64,000 nt of DNA from Fidelibacterota bacterium (lineage in GTDB: Bacteria > Fidelibacterota > UBA2242 > JAFGTP01). A program made the translations under genes and the position numbers. The DNA is taken from assembly GCA_016934035.1 (NCBI GenBank), contig JAFGTP010000062.1, forward strand, positions 1 to 64,000, given 5' to 3'. The notes beneath the pieces were generated by a model. It saw only the letters and a program-made list of their open reading frames with translations. It was not told the DNA's origin and ran no database searches. Numbering within the stretch: the stretch's first letter is position 1; each line of letters opens with the position of its first letter. Below, one piece after another: positions 1 through 8,643 of the stretch.

Positions 1-1205
1 CGCATGATTTCCGGTAAAGTCGGCCTTTTGCCATACAGCAAAATAGCTGTCCTGAAGATTTTTCCGGCAATTAACATCGTTACACCAACAGAAGCCACCA
101 GGACTACTGTGGTTGTGACAATTTGGACCATTGACGGCATCTGTACGCCTATTCTCAAGATCATGAAAAAAGGCGTCATTACGGGAATGTAGGAAAGAAC
201 TACCGTCATGGTTGCATTGGGATTGGCGACGACAAAGGAGGAGAGCATGATTGGGACGACGGTTATCAGAGACAAAACTGATGTCGCCTGCTGGGCTTCC
301 TGTTCATTGTCAAAGATGGAGCCGATGGCTGCAAAAATCGCTGAGTAGAGCAGATATCCGAAGATAAAATAGACAATGAAGAAAAGGACCTCCACACCGG
401 ATATCAGATCCAGTCCCTGATAGGATGAAACACCAACACCGATCACAAGATAAACAGCCAGTTGCAGCAATCCCAGCAAACCCAGTCCCAGGATTTTACC
501 GCTCATCAGTTCACTGGCACTGACCGATGACAGTAGCGTTTCCACCAGTTTATTGGATCGTTCCTGCAACACACTACGCAGCAAGATCTGAGAGGTCATA
601 AAAATAGTGAAGAACAACATCATAACAAAAATAAAAGGCACAAAATAGGAGAGCAATTCATCGGACTGCTCAGCCGTTTTGCCGGGTTCCAGAGTAATAA
701 AATCGATGCGGCGATTCAGTTTATCCACCACGTCAGGATCAATATTTTCTAGGATCATTCGTTCCCGGGAGATGACAGTATTAGCAGTGCTGCGCACTTC
801 CGCCACCCCTTTGAAATCCCCCAGGGTTTTGGAAAAATATGTAACTTTATTACTGTCAACCACATTGGCCGGAATGATTAAATAGCCGTCGATAACCGAG
901 GAGTCCAACAAGGATGCAGCCAGTTCCGCTTCATGGGATTTGAACTGCATTACCTGGTATTTTTGTTCACCGTTATTCAGTTTATAGTCCTCGGTTAATT
1001 TGACTTCAATCTTGCCTCCGAGAAATCCTGTGCTGTCCAATACTCCGATAAGTTTGTTCTCGGTATCAACTTTGGTCATCAACAATGACGGAACAACAGA
1101 GATACCGATAATGAGGATTGGAAACAGGATTGTCGAAAGCAAAAACAATTTTGATTTGACACGGGTTAAAAATTCCCATTTGGCAACAACAATCATATTT
1201 TTCAT
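1..1205 (-). CDS. ABC-2 type transporter permease (NatB-like), C-terminal end cut by window edge
   Basis: Membrane subunit of an ABC exporter of the NatB/ABC-2 type, partner of the ATPase encoded just upstream on the same strand. The frame opens at an ATG at 1203-1205 and stays open for 401 codons to the window edge, so the stop codon lies outside. The N-terminus MKNMIVVAKWEF leads into one hydrophobic helix (about residues 18-38), then a soluble loop of some 140 residues, then about five hydrophobic segments. The last visible residues, LLYGKRPTLPEIM, resemble the usual end of this family, so little is probably missing. The gap to the ATPase stop is three bases, which suggests translational coupling. 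Related systems export sodium, drugs or peptides; the substrate here cannot be read from the sequence. Confidence 0.85.
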   Translation of the reverse strand, partial: MKNMIVVAKWEFLTRVKSKLFLLSTILFPILIIGISVVPSLLMTKVDTENKLIGVLDSTGFLGGKIEVKLTEDYKLNNGEQKYQVMQFKSHEAELAASLLDSSVIDGYLIIPANVVDSNKVTYFSKTLGDFKGVAEVRSTANTVISRERMILENIDPDVVDKLNRRIDFITLEPGKTAEQSDELLSYFVPFIFVMMLFFTIFMTSQILLRSVLQERSNKLVETLLSSVSASELMSGKILGLGLLGLLQLAVYLVIGVGVSSYQGLDLISGVEVLFFIVYFIFGYLLYSAIFAAIGSIFDNEQEAQQATSVLSLITVVPIMLSSFVVANPNATMTVVLSYIPVMTPFFMILRIGVQMPSMVQIVTTTVVLVASVGVTMLIAGKIFRTAILLYGKRPTLPEIM

Positions 1206-1208
1206 GGC

Positions 1209-2105
1209 TTACTCCGTTTTCTTCACTTGTTCGATGAAAATCTGTTCGAGACTGGGTTCATTGATTCTGAAACCTGTGACAGAGACCAGCGAAATGAGTT
1301 CTTTCAAAACCTCATTGATGCTGACCTTTTCCAACAATTCACCATACAATTGTTTTTCATCCAGTTCCATTACTTTCACTGTTTGAAGGTTTTGCAAAAG
1401 GTCTTTCTCACCGGAATAATCCACAGTGACGGTTCTCAGCCCGTAATTGGCTTTAATGTTTTTCAGATTGCCATGGAGTACAATCCGTCCTTTGTTGATC
1501 AGACAAATGTCGTCGCACATTTTTTCTACCTGTTCCATCTGATGGGTAGAAAAAATAACCGTTGCGCCCTTTTCATTGATTTCGTTGATAATGTCCTTCA
1601 ACAAAATCTGGTTGACCGGGTCCAAGCCGGAAAAGGGCTCATCCAGGATGACCAACTTCGGGTCGCTGATTATAGAGATAATAAACTGGACTTTCTGCTG
1701 GTTTCCTTTGGATAATTCCTGAATTTTTCGATCGGCATATTCTTCCAGATCAAATCTTTTGAGATACGTTTCGGCTCGATGCCGGGCTTCATGAACGGAC
1801 AAGCCTTTAAGTTCCGCAAAATAGACAATGGTTTCTTTCAGTTTATTTTTTTGATAAAGGCCCCTTTCTTCCGGCAGATAACCGATCTTATGATAATCGG
1901 TTTTTTTAAGGGGATGATTGTCCAGCAGGATTTCACCTTCATCGGGCTTGATAATGTCCATAATCATGCGAATCGTGGTGGATTTCCCCGCACCGTTAGG
2001 GCCAAGAAGGCCAAAAACCGATCCGGAAGCAATTTCCAGGTCCATCGCCTGGACTGCCTTGGTCTGATTAAAGGTTTTGTTAATGTTTTTTAAAGTCAGC
2101 ATCAT
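1209..2105 (-). CDS. ABC transporter ATP-binding protein (NatA-like)
   Basis: Nucleotide-binding subunit of the exporter whose permease follows at once. Walker A GPNGAGKST is at residues 35-43, the ABC signature LSKGNQQK at 131-138, Walker B with catalytic Glu (LVILDEP) at 151-157, and the H-loop in IFSTHQ about 30 residues later. After the ATPase core comes the roughly 80-residue C-terminal extension (DUF4162 type) seen in NatA-like ATPases. Length (298 aa) is normal. Two ATGs in tandem (2103-2105 and 2100-2102) follow an AGAGG Shine-Dalgarno; the second has the better spacing. The gene begins six bases after the stop of a YfhO-type gene, so the exporter may be co-expressed with the glycan locus, although it is not a classical Wzm/Wzt O-antigen exporter. 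Confidence 0.93.
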   Translation of the reverse strand: MMLTLKNINKTFNQTKAVQAMDLEIASGSVFGLLGPNGAGKSTTIRMIMDIIKPDEGEILLDNHPLKKTDYHKIGYLPEERGLYQKNKLKETIVYFAELKGLSVHEARHRAETYLKRFDLEEYADRKIQELSKGNQQKVQFIISIISDPKLVILDEPFSGLDPVNQILLKDIINEINEKGATVIFSTHQMEQVEKMCDDICLINKGRIVLHGNLKNIKANYGLRTVTVDYSGEKDLLQNLQTVKVMELDEKQLYGELLEKVSINEVLKELISLVSVTGFRINEPSLEQIFIEQVKKTE

Positions 2106-2111
2106 AACCTC

Positions 2112-4631
2112 TTACTTATTTTTATTGATCGATAATAGTCTATTTCTGTTTTTATACACCAGGACCCCAAATAACAATAACCATACAGCGTAGGTGAAAA
2201 TATTCGATATGAGACCCGCCCTTCGATAACTTTCCGGTTCAAAAACGAAGGTAATATTATGGCTTCCGGCTGGGATTTGCACACCTCTCAGCACATGATT
2301 GATCTGGAAAATAGTAGTTTCTTTCTCATCAATCAGGCATTTCCAGCCGGCCGGATAATAGGCTTCAGAGAGGACCAAAAAGGCATCTGCATCGGCGGTT
2401 GCTTTCAGTTTCATGGAATTGGGTGTATAGTCAAGTAATTCTATTGGGCCTTTGCCCATAAAGGTCTGATTATTTAAAAAACCAGCACTGACCAGGGCCT
2501 GGGTTGCAGGATCAAAATTGTCTGTGTTCATATACTTCAGAACTTCTTTTTCGTCAGAAAATTTCAGCAACTGTTCAATAAAAAACGCCCTCGGTAAATA
2601 TTTTTTATTGAGATAAAGGCCCTTATTATTTTGTTTGTCAAAACTTAAAAATTTTAAATCATCATGCTTGAGTACTACCGGTGAAACAATATATTTGACA
2701 TTGCACATGCTGATTACCGGTAGATTTAAGTTAAGGTCAGGATTGTTGCTGGCATTAAAATTATTATCAAAAATATCCTGAATCAGCTGGGGTTTGATCG
2801 CTGAATACCCGGCCATAGTCTGATAACGAAAAGCTAGGCCGTTGGTAAACATTTCTTTACCCAATTCAACCATGCGGACCTTTTGCTGTTCCTGTTCAAA
2901 AATCAAATCAAATTTGGTTTTGGGAAAATATTTATTTTCCGCAGTTTTTTCATTGTATAGGCTCATGGACTCATTGTATCGAAAACTAACAGAAATCGAA
3001 TCAAAGGCGATCAATGAAAGGATTATGACAATCAGCAGCGGTTTTTGAATTTTCTTCAGATAATTGAGAAAAACCGAGCCCACAAACAGCAGAACCAGCA
3101 ACACCATTCTGAGATTGTCCTGAATCATGTAATCTTTCCGAATGTCCCGCAATATTTGTATGGATTGTTCATTTCCTGCATTTCTGGTGTCGTCCAAACC
3201 GGCAAAAGACAATAACTTAGGCGCAAGGACAAACAATAATCCCAAAAAGGTAACGGCTCCGGCGATAATCAGCAAGGGCTTCAATTTTTCTTTGGAATCA
3301 ATCCGGAGCAAGGCCTGAAAACCGTACATGGCTAAAATGATGACCACAAAATTCAATAGGATAATCGTCATAACCGGCGCACGAAATTTGTCAAAATAAG
3401 GTACATGGAAGAAAAACAGTTTATACAATATCGGAAAATGCTTTCCAAAGGCAAGCAACAGTGAAAAAAGCGCGAGAATTGAAAAAGTGATCACCAATCC
3501 TTCTTTTCTGAAAACCCAAATTCCCAGAAAAGCCAGTATGACAAGAATAACACCAATGTATTCCGTTGTCATGGTAAAATACATCTTCCCCCAGTAAGTC
3601 GCGAGGTTGTGGTTTTTTAGTTTTGGATATTTGTCTCCCCGGTAAGGTTCCTGAGTAATGCCGCCGAAAAACCTTGAAGAAATGAAGGTCATCATTTCCG
3701 CTGGCGCCAAAGACCACTCAGTTGCATAATCAAAGGAAACGCCCCCTGATTTAGTTTTTGCTGCTTTCGGGTCTTGTTCTTTGAGTGTAATTTCGTTTCC
3801 ACCCCGAGTGGAATGGGGTGTATATTCCCTGCTGACAAACAGTGGCTTGGCAGCTGTCAGGACCGATACAACAAGCGCCAGCAGAAAAAATGATAGGGTT
3901 CTGGCTATTCTTTTGTATTCCTTTTCTTTTACCCAGACTGCGATATTGTAAACTCCGACAAAAAAGAGCGCCATTAAATTGTAAAAAATAACCTGATAAT
4001 GCCGCGTACGAATTTGGACACTCAATATCAGAATAAACAAGAGCAACGTCACCATATCCCGTTTTTTGACATAATTCAAAAAGGCATAAAGCACCAGGGG
4101 CATCACACAAATTGCCCGGATTTTCATATTATGCCCAACGGAAATTAATCCCTGTAGATGAGGCCAGAAAATAAAAGCCAGGGCACCGATAGCACTGATA
4201 TACCACTCAAATCCCAGACGGCGCAAAAGCAAAAACATCCCTACAGCTCCCACCAGGAGCCAGGAAAAAATCCAGTCAATAAAAAAATCATCCAGAAAAT
4301 CAATGAGAACATCCAAATTAAAACTGGTCCCATTCAGATTGAAATAGATGGGAATTCCAAGAAAAATATTGGGGTTCCACAGGGCCAGTTCACCACTTTC
4401 TTCTTCCCATTTTGTATACTGCGAGGTTTCACCGATGTTTTTGCGAATATCGCTGCCGGCCGGTTCCAGCCGGTCAATGACGATAGGTTTATAGAAAAAA
4501 ACCAGCAGAAGGACGAGTGCCAAAAACAGAACCAGATAAATCTGGCTTTCCTTAAAAACCCGTGGATTGCCCGGCTTACTGCTGTGATTTATATGCTGTT
4601 TTTTTTCTGATTTTGGTCTCTTTTTAGACAT
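2112..4631 (-). CDS. YfhO-family multispanning membrane protein, copy A
   Basis: One of three YfhO-type (PF09586-like) paralogues in this locus, 839 aa. The family is believed to act as GT-C-like glycosyltransferases that take a sugar from a polyprenyl-phosphate carrier outside the cytoplasmic membrane; Bacillus YfhO works with the GT2 enzyme CsbB in glycosylating lipoteichoic acid. Seen here: a first helix near residues 30-48, an extracytoplasmic loop with GSDIRKNIGE, more than ten hydrophobic helices, the block EYTPHSTRGG, then YATEWS and RFFGG. A C-terminal extracytoplasmic domain carries YYPAGWKCLID and LRGVQIPAG (about residues 758-788) and is followed by a last helix. The start has a strong AGGAGG five bases upstream. 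It lies nine bases downstream of copy B. Its exact donor and acceptor are unknown. Confidence 0.85.
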   Translation of the reverse strand: MSKKRPKSEKKQHINHSSKPGNPRVFKESQIYLVLFLALVLLLVFFYKPIVIDRLEPAGSDIRKNIGETSQYTKWEEESGELALWNPNIFLGIPIYFNLNGTSFNLDVLIDFLDDFFIDWIFSWLLVGAVGMFLLLRRLGFEWYISAIGALAFIFWPHLQGLISVGHNMKIRAICVMPLVLYAFLNYVKKRDMVTLLLFILILSVQIRTRHYQVIFYNLMALFFVGVYNIAVWVKEKEYKRIARTLSFFLLALVVSVLTAAKPLFVSREYTPHSTRGGNEITLKEQDPKAAKTKSGGVSFDYATEWSLAPAEMMTFISSRFFGGITQEPYRGDKYPKLKNHNLATYWGKMYFTMTTEYIGVILVILAFLGIWVFRKEGLVITFSILALFSLLLAFGKHFPILYKLFFFHVPYFDKFRAPVMTIILLNFVVIILAMYGFQALLRIDSKEKLKPLLIIAGAVTFLGLLFVLAPKLLSFAGLDDTRNAGNEQSIQILRDIRKDYMIQDNLRMVLLVLLFVGSVFLNYLKKIQKPLLIVIILSLIAFDSISVSFRYNESMSLYNEKTAENKYFPKTKFDLIFEQEQQKVRMVELGKEMFTNGLAFRYQTMAGYSAIKPQLIQDIFDNNFNASNNPDLNLNLPVISMCNVKYIVSPVVLKHDDLKFLSFDKQNNKGLYLNKKYLPRAFFIEQLLKFSDEKEVLKYMNTDNFDPATQALVSAGFLNNQTFMGKGPIELLDYTPNSMKLKATADADAFLVLSEAYYPAGWKCLIDEKETTIFQINHVLRGVQIPAGSHNITFVFEPESYRRAGLISNIFTYAVWLLLFGVLVYKNRNRLLSINKNK

Positions 4632-4640
4632 AAAAACCTC

Positions 4641-7115
4641 CTATTCAATTTTCAGAATTTTAGTTTTTTTATTTTTCAGAACCCATGCGATTACCAGAAG
4701 CAGGTAAACAGAATATAGACTGATACTGGAAATAAATTCTGCCCGTATGAAACTATCCGGTAAAAATCTAAATTTTACCAGATGGTCACCTTCGGGAATT
4801 TCAACCCCTCTCAGCGCATGATTGACCTGGAGTATTTGTGTTTCATCATTGTCAATATAGCACGTCCACCCTTTAGGGTAATAGGCTTCGGATAAAACCA
4901 TAAAGGCAACATCAGGCGCGGCTGTTTTCAGAACAATGCAATTGGGTGTGTATTTCACTATCTTGACTTTGGCTTTCATTGAGTATCTTTTGTTCATAAA
5001 CAAGGGTTCGTGAAGCAGGGCCTGGGTTGAAGGATCAAATTCCGAAGTATTCATAAAAGCAATGATATTCCTTTCATCCTCGAAATATTTGGTTTCACGG
5101 ACAAAATAAGCTCTGGGCAAGGCCCATCTGTTAAAATACAGGTATTTGTTCCTTTGCTTATCCATAGCGATATATCGAAAATTTTCATGGGATATTTTAG
5201 AATTTGAAATGACATACTTCACATTGAACATGTTGAGTATATCAAAATTCAACTGGAAAGCCGAGTCTTTGGTATGCATCAGATTGTAGTCAAAAATGTT
5301 TTGAATTAACTGAGGCTTAATGGCAGAGTAGCCTCCTAAAATCTGATATCGAAAAGCCAAAGCATTTGAATAAAAATTATTTCCGGTTTCCAAAATTCGA
5401 AAATGAAAGTCGGCGTTTTGTAATACATCATTAAATTCATATTTCGAAAAAATGGTCTTTTCAATCTCTTTTTCGGATATAAATCGCATCGGTTTTCGAT
5501 AGCGCTGGCAAATGGAAATAGTATCAAAAGCCACGAGAAAAAGAACAAAACCAATAATGATCGGCATCGGCAGTAAATGTTTTACAAAAAGAACCAGCAC
5601 ACCGAGTAATAGGGCTGTCAATAATAGCAATCTTAGAATATCCCAATTCAAAAATTCCTGCCGAATAATTTTCAATTTTTGCAGGGTTTCAGCATTGGCT
5701 GCATTGAGGCTATCCGTTGATTTTTCAAAGGGCAACACTTCCGGAAAGAGCAAAAAGAAAAGGCTGACCACCGCCACCAATCCAATGATAAAATATAAAG
5801 GTTTCAGATTCGCTGCCGATCTTGCACTGAAGAGCGCCTGAATGCCATACATTGCCGTAATCAAAACGGAAAAATTGAATAATATCAAAGCCATGTTGGG
5901 GGCCCTGAATTTACTGAAATAAGGGATGAATTGATAAAATATCTTATACCATAACCCAAAATATTTACCCAATGAGAGCAATAAGGCCAGCAGGGCAATC
6001 ACCGCCCATGAAAGTACCATGCCATTTTTTCGAAATACCCAAAGTCCGTAGAAAAAAAAGATAATTACAAAGAGGCCGACATAGTCACTGGCTTCCAGAA
6101 AAAGCATTTTTCCCCAATAAGTTGGAATTCTCTGGTTCCGAATGTAATCAAACTTTCTGCCATCATATAATTCCTTTGAAGTCCCGCCATAAAAACGGGG
6201 AATCATGAAAGAGAGCATTTCTTCAGGTGGAAAGGACCATTCAGTAGCATACTTGAAGGATTTTTCTTTATTCATTTCTCCTTCAGCCATTTGAATGTCA
6301 TCCCCGCTACGGGTGGAATATTGAGTATACTCATTGGTCAAAAACAATGGCCGGGCTGCGATAAGGGCTGTAATGAGAAAGGAGGCCAGTAATGCCAGAC
6401 TTACCAGCAGAATTCGCTTCAAGGCCCTTTCCTTTAACCAGCGAGTGAAGAAAAGGATACCGAGAACAACCAGGGGAGCCAAGGTATAAAATACAACCTG
6501 ATAGTGCAATGTGCGCAACTGCAAACTGAAAAACAAAATAAAAACCAGTAGTGATATCCCGTCTCTTTTTTTTAGGTAGTTGAGGTAGGTAAAGACAACC
6601 ATAGGCATCGCACAGATTGCGCGAATCTTGGTAAAATGACCTGATTCTATCAGTCCCTGAAGATGGGGCCAGAATATAAACAACAGGGCCCCAAGAGAAC
6701 TGATATACCACTCAAACCCCAGTGATCGTAATAACAAAAACATACCAATTGCAGCCAAAAGGATCCAATAATATAACCATCCAAAAGCGATATCACCGAA
6801 AAAATTGAGTATGTTATCTAAATGAAGGCTTGTTCCGGGTAATCTAAAATAGATAGGGACACCGGCAAAAATCTGCGGATTCCAAAGGACCTCTTCATTG
6901 TTTTCTTTCTGATAGGTGATATACTGATGGACCTGGGCCAGTGAACTTTTGACATCCTCACCGCCAGGCAACTTTTTCTCAATCGTCATTGGTTTATAAT
7001 AAAAAAGTACAGTCACGATCAAGATTACCAGCAATAACAAGGACCTTCTTCGGTCATTCAATTTCCGAATAAATCCTATCTGAGATGTTGTTTTACCGGA
7101 ATTATTATTCATCAT
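4641..7115 (-). CDS. YfhO-family multispanning membrane protein, copy B
   Basis: Second YfhO-type paralogue, 824 aa, collinear with copies A and C along its whole length. It shares the N-terminal loop with GGEDVKSSLAQ, the block NEYTQYSTRSG, YATEWSFPPEEM with RFYGG, the transmembrane signature GFEWYISSLGALLFIFWPHL and the C-terminal extracytoplasmic motif YYPKGWTCYID. Differences from copy A are spread evenly, which points to old duplication and divergence and not to a recent copy. The start is a tandem ATGATG at 7110-7115 behind a modest AAGGT. It follows the flippase gene by 25 bases and precedes copy A by nine, so all are probably one transcript. Like its sisters it is probably a polyprenyl-phosphate-sugar-dependent transferase; this is inferred from family knowledge. 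Confidence 0.85.
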   Translation of the reverse strand: MMNNNSGKTTSQIGFIRKLNDRRRSLLLLVILIVTVLFYYKPMTIEKKLPGGEDVKSSLAQVHQYITYQKENNEEVLWNPQIFAGVPIYFRLPGTSLHLDNILNFFGDIAFGWLYYWILLAAIGMFLLLRSLGFEWYISSLGALLFIFWPHLQGLIESGHFTKIRAICAMPMVVFTYLNYLKKRDGISLLVFILFFSLQLRTLHYQVVFYTLAPLVVLGILFFTRWLKERALKRILLVSLALLASFLITALIAARPLFLTNEYTQYSTRSGDDIQMAEGEMNKEKSFKYATEWSFPPEEMLSFMIPRFYGGTSKELYDGRKFDYIRNQRIPTYWGKMLFLEASDYVGLFVIIFFFYGLWVFRKNGMVLSWAVIALLALLLSLGKYFGLWYKIFYQFIPYFSKFRAPNMALILFNFSVLITAMYGIQALFSARSAANLKPLYFIIGLVAVVSLFFLLFPEVLPFEKSTDSLNAANAETLQKLKIIRQEFLNWDILRLLLLTALLLGVLVLFVKHLLPMPIIIGFVLFLVAFDTISICQRYRKPMRFISEKEIEKTIFSKYEFNDVLQNADFHFRILETGNNFYSNALAFRYQILGGYSAIKPQLIQNIFDYNLMHTKDSAFQLNFDILNMFNVKYVISNSKISHENFRYIAMDKQRNKYLYFNRWALPRAYFVRETKYFEDERNIIAFMNTSEFDPSTQALLHEPLFMNKRYSMKAKVKIVKYTPNCIVLKTAAPDVAFMVLSEAYYPKGWTCYIDNDETQILQVNHALRGVEIPEGDHLVKFRFLPDSFIRAEFISSISLYSVYLLLVIAWVLKNKKTKILKIE

Positions 7116-7140
7116 ACCTTAACCAATTCATCATGATTCA

Positions 7141-8610
7141 TCAAATCCTTGCTTTAATTTTATCTATAATCTGTCTGGAAATTTCAAGCCCAAAAGCCAC
7201 TTCCCTCTTTTCAAGTACGCCCAGCCAATAGAGAACAAAAGGATAACAGGCTAATAAAACTGATTTCCAAACGATTCTGCCCAATCTGTTGAAAGAAGAA
7301 ATATAATAAGCAATCCACAAAAATAATAGTACCGTTAAAAAAATCCTACCCAGTTTTTTCCACTCAATGTTAACATAATATATTTTCACAGATAATAAAT
7401 AGGCGATGACAATAATCGATGAAAAGGATATAAATGTGGACAAAGCAGCTCCCAGCATCCCAAACTGAGGTATCAAAATAATATTGAGCATAATATTAAT
7501 GACACCTGCAACAGTCACTATGGCAGGAATATAATTTGTCCTTCCTTGGATTTCAAAACCAATGCGAAATAGTGGAAACAGCCCCTTGATAGCCACAGCA
7601 AAAGTAACAATTCCGACTATTTTATAGGATTCCCAATATTGCTGGCTCTGAACAAAATTTTTAATAATTCCTTTGGCAAAGACCGACAGAAACAGGCTGA
7701 TCCATACGGTAAACATCGTGTAATAGGTGATCACTCGCGTGTGAAATTCCTTAAAATTTTCGTCCTTCAATTTATTCCACATCATCGGTTTGAGTGCCGT
7801 ATGGAAGGAATTGATTATCAAGGTTTTGATCAGGGAAGCAAATTTATATCCCAGATCATAGCACCCCACAACCGCCATAGTCGACATGGCTGACAATAGG
7901 TAACGGTCCCCGCCTTCCAGAATATTATTCGATATGGTTGATAAAGAGAGCGGCCAGCCGTATTTGATCATTTCAAAAAGTAGCCTGATATCTAAACGTA
8001 CTGTTATTTTCTGATGAATAATCAGAATGGTAGCCGGAATGACAATGCAAAATCCAATTACCTGCCCCAGGAAAATACCCAGTATTCCTATTTTTAGCAC
8101 TGCAACGAAAATGACTGTAGACAAAAGTTGTATCGCAAAATTTGAAAAATTTAATACCGCATAAATAACCGAATATTCTTTGTACCAAATGTATCCCGAC
8201 AGAAATTTATAAAAAATATCAAGTCCGATGACAAAAGGCATTAAATAGATGATTTTAATAAAAATGGAATTCAACGAAACAGCCTGGGGTATGATTTGCA
8301 TTCCGGCCACCACCACTAATGCCAAAATTAAATTTATCAGCAGAGAATAGACGATGCCGGAAAAAAGGACAATGCCCTGTCTGTCAGGTTGAATCGAGTA
8401 CCACCGCAGAGAGGCCGAATCAAGGCCCAACATTAGAAACTGGCTGATAATCTGGGCTGTTATCAGAAAAATTGCATAGACACCAAAATCCGATACCGGT
8501 ATATGCTTTGTGTAAACCGGGATCAGCACAATGCCAATGGATTTGGTCAATATATTTCCCAGTGTATAGATGGAACTATGTTTCACCAGGTTTTTAATAT
8601 CTTTCTGCAT
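7141..8610 (-). CDS. Wzx-like polysaccharide flippase
   Basis: Integral membrane protein of 489 aa with about 12-14 hydrophobic helices and the N-terminal pattern of the MATE/Wzx polysaccharide transporter superfamily (SSIYTLGNILTKSIGIVLIP, then FGVYAIFLITAQI). These proteins flip lipid-linked repeat units or sugars from the cytoplasmic to the outer face of the inner membrane. A conserved GMLGAALSTF block in the second half supports the family call. It sits between two YfhO-type genes, so it may supply the flipped polyprenyl-linked sugar or oligosaccharide that they use. A second, clearly different flippase lies at 13818-15320; two flippases in one locus suggest two lipid-linked substrates. 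No key deviations seen. Confidence 0.88.
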   Translation of the reverse strand: MQKDIKNLVKHSSIYTLGNILTKSIGIVLIPVYTKHIPVSDFGVYAIFLITAQIISQFLMLGLDSASLRWYSIQPDRQGIVLFSGIVYSLLINLILALVVVAGMQIIPQAVSLNSIFIKIIYLMPFVIGLDIFYKFLSGYIWYKEYSVIYAVLNFSNFAIQLLSTVIFVAVLKIGILGIFLGQVIGFCIVIPATILIIHQKITVRLDIRLLFEMIKYGWPLSLSTISNNILEGGDRYLLSAMSTMAVVGCYDLGYKFASLIKTLIINSFHTALKPMMWNKLKDENFKEFHTRVITYYTMFTVWISLFLSVFAKGIIKNFVQSQQYWESYKIVGIVTFAVAIKGLFPLFRIGFEIQGRTNYIPAIVTVAGVINIMLNIILIPQFGMLGAALSTFISFSSIIVIAYLLSVKIYYVNIEWKKLGRIFLTVLLFLWIAYYISSFNRLGRIVWKSVLLACYPFVLYWLGVLEKREVAFGLEISRQIIDKIKARI

Positions 8611-8643
8611 ACAAAAAAGACAGGTCAGTTTTTTTGAAAAAAA

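Noticed and set aside
1209-2105. ABC ATPase as a Wzt O-antigen exporter
   Set aside because: It has a NatA-type C-terminal extension and its partner is a NatB-type permease with a large extracytoplasmic loop, not a Wzm permease; the locus also has two flippases.
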